A DNA stretch of 44,735 bases from Erysipelotrichaceae bacterium 7770_A6 (GTDB lineage Bacteria > Bacillota_I > Bacilli_A > Erysipelotrichales > Erysipelotrichaceae), in contig QQXM01000053.1 of assembly GCA_014610835.1 (NCBI GenBank), positions 1-44,735 on the forward strand. Direction: 5' to 3'. A program made the translations under genes and the position numbers. The notes under the pieces were generated by a model. It saw nothing but the letters and a program-made list of their open reading frames with translations. It ran no database searches and was not told where the DNA came from. The stretch's first letter is position 1, and each line of letters begins with the position of its first letter. Shown here in pieces: positions 43,088 through 44,735 of this stretch.

Positions 43088-43733
43088 CCATATCTGAATC
43101 ATTTGACTGTTCGTCTTCTTTTGGTTTTTCAACTGCTTCTACGTTGATTACATTGCTTTGTGCATCCTTGACAGCTCCTTCAAAACGTTTCATAAACGCA
43201 TTGAATTTACTTGCCAGGAAGAATTGAATAAACAGATCAGATGCTCCACTATAGATCAAACCACATCCAATAATGATAAATATGATGTTCTGTGTTGTTT
43301 CACCAGACAAGAAGAACATGACCACAATGCCAACAATAATAGATACAACACCTAATAATGCATATGTAAAAGAAGCATTGTATTTAATGCGTGCTGCAAT
43401 CACAGCACGATGCAGCTTTACAAGTCCGCTTGTCACAATCAATAGACCAAGAACAAATGGTACAAGATCCATAATGAGATCTCTTTTCACAATGACTGCT
43501 AAACCAAATATGATTGTGATCAGTCCAACCACAAAATGATTGTTGTAGAGCGTCTCACGAATATCTGCCAGGAAATACGCGGTTAAAGAAACAATTCCAT
43601 ATACGATTGATGTAATTCCAACAATATACGAAATATATTTCGCACTGATATCTGGGAATATAACTAATAGTACACCTGCAACAACATATGCAAGTGCCAT
43701 TAACACATCCGTCCATTTAATATGTTTCAGCAT
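43080..43733 (-). CDS. HdeD/DUF308-family membrane protein
   Basis: A 217-residue protein with six closely spaced hydrophobic helices in residues 8-170, arranged as in HdeD, followed by an acidic tail (EKPKEDEQSNDSD). HdeD in E. coli is linked to acid resistance, but in Gram-positive bacteria the role is unknown. The start is ATG 43731-43733, which has AAGGAGG upstream; an ATG 18 bases earlier lies before this ribosome site. It is a single-gene unit with its own promoter and terminator. Confidence 0.85.
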   Translation of the reverse strand: MLKHIKWTDVLMALAYVVAGVLLVIFPDISAKYISYIVGITSIVYGIVSLTAYFLADIRETLYNNHFVVGLITIIFGLAVIVKRDLIMDLVPFVLGLLIVTSGLVKLHRAVIAARIKYNASFTYALLGVVSIIVGIVVMFFLSGETTQNIIFIIIGCGLIYSGASDLFIQFFLASKFNAFMKRFEGAVKDAQSNVINVEAVEKPKEDEQSNDSDMEG

Positions 43734-43753
43734 ACAAATGTCCTCCTTCATTA

Positions 43754-43781
43754 CTTATATTCTACACCACATCATTTTCAA
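43754..43781 (-). promoter_or_regulatory. Promoter of the HdeD-like gene
   Basis: On the minus strand TTGAAA (43776-43781) and TATAAG (43754-43759) are 16 bases apart, ending 20 bases before the chosen start codon. Confidence 0.6.
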
Positions 43782-43817
43782 ACCAAACGTACAAATGATA
43801 AGAATTGTTTGATGAAT

Positions 43818-44588
43818 TTATAGATTCACAATATCCTTATAAGAAACAAGAGTTACTTCATTCTCCTGCAGCCATTTCTTGACTTCTTCATTTTTTAACA
43901 TTGCCGCTTCTTTTTCACGATTCACAGTTAAAGAAGAATGTATTTCAAGATATGCATCCACATATCCTGGATGTGTAACAAATACATTTACAACAGAAGG
44001 GTCTGCATTCTTGACTGCTTCCTGCAGTGTCAGAAATGGATCATATTCCTTTTCCATAGAACGCATCCTGCATTGTCTGATTTTCATACCACAGAATGTA
44101 CCATATTCATCCATAGGGGAAAGATTGGAATATGGAAGATGATTTCTTTCAGTCACGATTTCTAACGCTTCTGAAAGATGATTTGAAGCAATTGCATGTG
44201 CTTCAAAATAATCAGGATCTTTTCCTGTCATTTCTTTAAATCTACGATACTGTGCTTCAATTTCAAGAATAGCATCATCTAGCGAAATTAAATCCACACC
44301 ATCTTTGAATGCATTTCTGAATTGTGAACTTGATTTGAATTCTCCATTTTCATTCACAAGACTTGGAATATCTTTTGGATCGCAGCAAGGAGCTCCTAGA
44401 CAAAGATTTGTATGTTGTCCAACACAAACATCCTGATCCTTCACCATTTGAAAGCCATTTACTGCTTCTATCATATTCGGCATCAATCCAACACTTTTTA
44501 CAAGCCCAGCTTCTACACTGTCTCGAATTCCACGATTCACACCATCGCAATATCCAATATCATCTGCACGTATTAATAGTTTTATCAT
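43818..44588 (-). CDS. ChbG/HpnK (YdjC-like) deacetylase
   Basis: Metal-dependent deacetylase of the YdjC family, whose known members remove acetyl groups from chitooligosaccharides. The family motifs are RADD (7-10), GQHTNL with a metal-binding His, the EAHAIASNH segment and THPGYVD. The 256-residue length is normal. No sugar transporter or phosphotransferase gene is in view, so the sugar is unknown. The ribosome site (AAGGA) is unusually far from the ATG, about 12 bases. Confidence 0.87.
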   Translation of the reverse strand: MIKLLIRADDIGYCDGVNRGIRDSVEAGLVKSVGLMPNMIEAVNGFQMVKDQDVCVGQHTNLCLGAPCCDPKDIPSLVNENGEFKSSSQFRNAFKDGVDLISLDDAILEIEAQYRRFKEMTGKDPDYFEAHAIASNHLSEALEIVTERNHLPYSNLSPMDEYGTFCGMKIRQCRMRSMEKEYDPFLTLQEAVKNADPSVVNVFVTHPGYVDAYLEIHSSLTVNREKEAAMLKNEEVKKWLQENEVTLVSYKDIVNL

Positions 44589-44672
44589 AAATATTTCATA
44601 GTCCTTTTCTGATAATATATTACAATTTCAACTTCAGAAAATCATCTTTCAAAGAAATAGTAATTACGCATG

Positions 44673-44705
44673 AAACAAATCGAGATTTTAAAGCTCGATT
44701 TGTTT
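44673..44705. terminator. Strong hairpin near the right edge of the window
   Basis: AAACAAATCGAG and CTCGATTTGTTT form a perfect 12-base-pair stem with a 9-base loop. Neither side has a long T run. It may end a gene located beyond the window. A 12-base palindrome, ATATACGTATAT, follows at 44722-44733. No gene is visible in 44589-44735. Confidence 0.55.
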
Positions 44706-44735
44706 GCTTCCAAAATGTAGCATATACGTATATAC

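Overview
The window joins two very different stretches of DNA. Bases 1 to about 10,400 are GC-rich and hold nine genes, all on the minus strand and tightly packed or overlapping. They form the conjugation module of a Tn1549/CTn-type integrative conjugative element (ICE) of the kind common in gut Clostridia. Bases from about 10,411 to 44,735 are AT-rich and look like the chromosome of a low-GC, anaerobic Bacillota. I favour the Erysipelotrichia: gatCAB, pyruvate formate-lyase fermentation, and a GatA Ser loop (TGDSVRKP) that I recall as Mollicute-like. This is an inference from gene content and base use, since there is no rRNA in the window.

ICE, read right to left: a RepA-like winged-helix protein, PcfB-like accessory protein, VirD4 coupling ATPase, Maff2 small membrane protein, VirB6-like membrane protein, PrgI-like protein, VirB4 ATPase, a solitary C5-cytosine methyltransferase and an NlpC/P60 hydrolase. 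No relaxase, topoisomerase or integrase is present. The hydrolase appears to lose its last residues at about base 74, where GC-rich DNA gives way to an AT-rich stub, so the element is probably broken on that side. Its other side abuts the 3' end of rlmD/rumA, a known ICE integration site.

Chromosome, region by region: (1) 10.4-15.7 kb, minus strand: gatC-gatA-gatB, a one-pass membrane protein, then rlmD. (2) 15.8-19.6 kb, plus strand: an FNR-like regulator with plausible Fe-S cysteines, a perfect TTGAT-N4-ATCAA site, pflA and pflB. This looks like an oxygen-controlled fermentation switch. (3) 19.7-24.3 kb, minus strand: pcrA-ligA-GNAT. (4) 24.4-27.1 kb, plus strand: a methyltransferase, a RluA pseudouridine synthase and a VanY-like protein with an altered metal-site residue. 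(5) 27.3-41.7 kb, minus strand: an M19 dipeptidase and TetR regulator, a five-gene Opp peptide importer, then six packed genes (M20C dipeptidase, degenerate guanylate-kinase-like protein, M29 and M24 peptidases, RidA, SagB-like flavoprotein). A separate iron alcohol dehydrogenase follows. Together these read as a peptide import and breakdown locus. (6) 41.8-44.6 kb, minus strand: lgt-rpiB, an HdeD-like membrane protein and a ChbG/HpnK-type deacetylase.

The most unusual items are the guanylate-kinase-like protein, whose GMP side is kept while its ATP side is lost, sitting inside the peptidase operon next to RidA and a SagB-like flavoenzyme; the FNR regulator with a matching site and a possibly leaderless mRNA; and the broken ICE. 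I found no CRISPR array, tRNA, rRNA or transposase gene. No gene-free stretch exceeds 300 bases.
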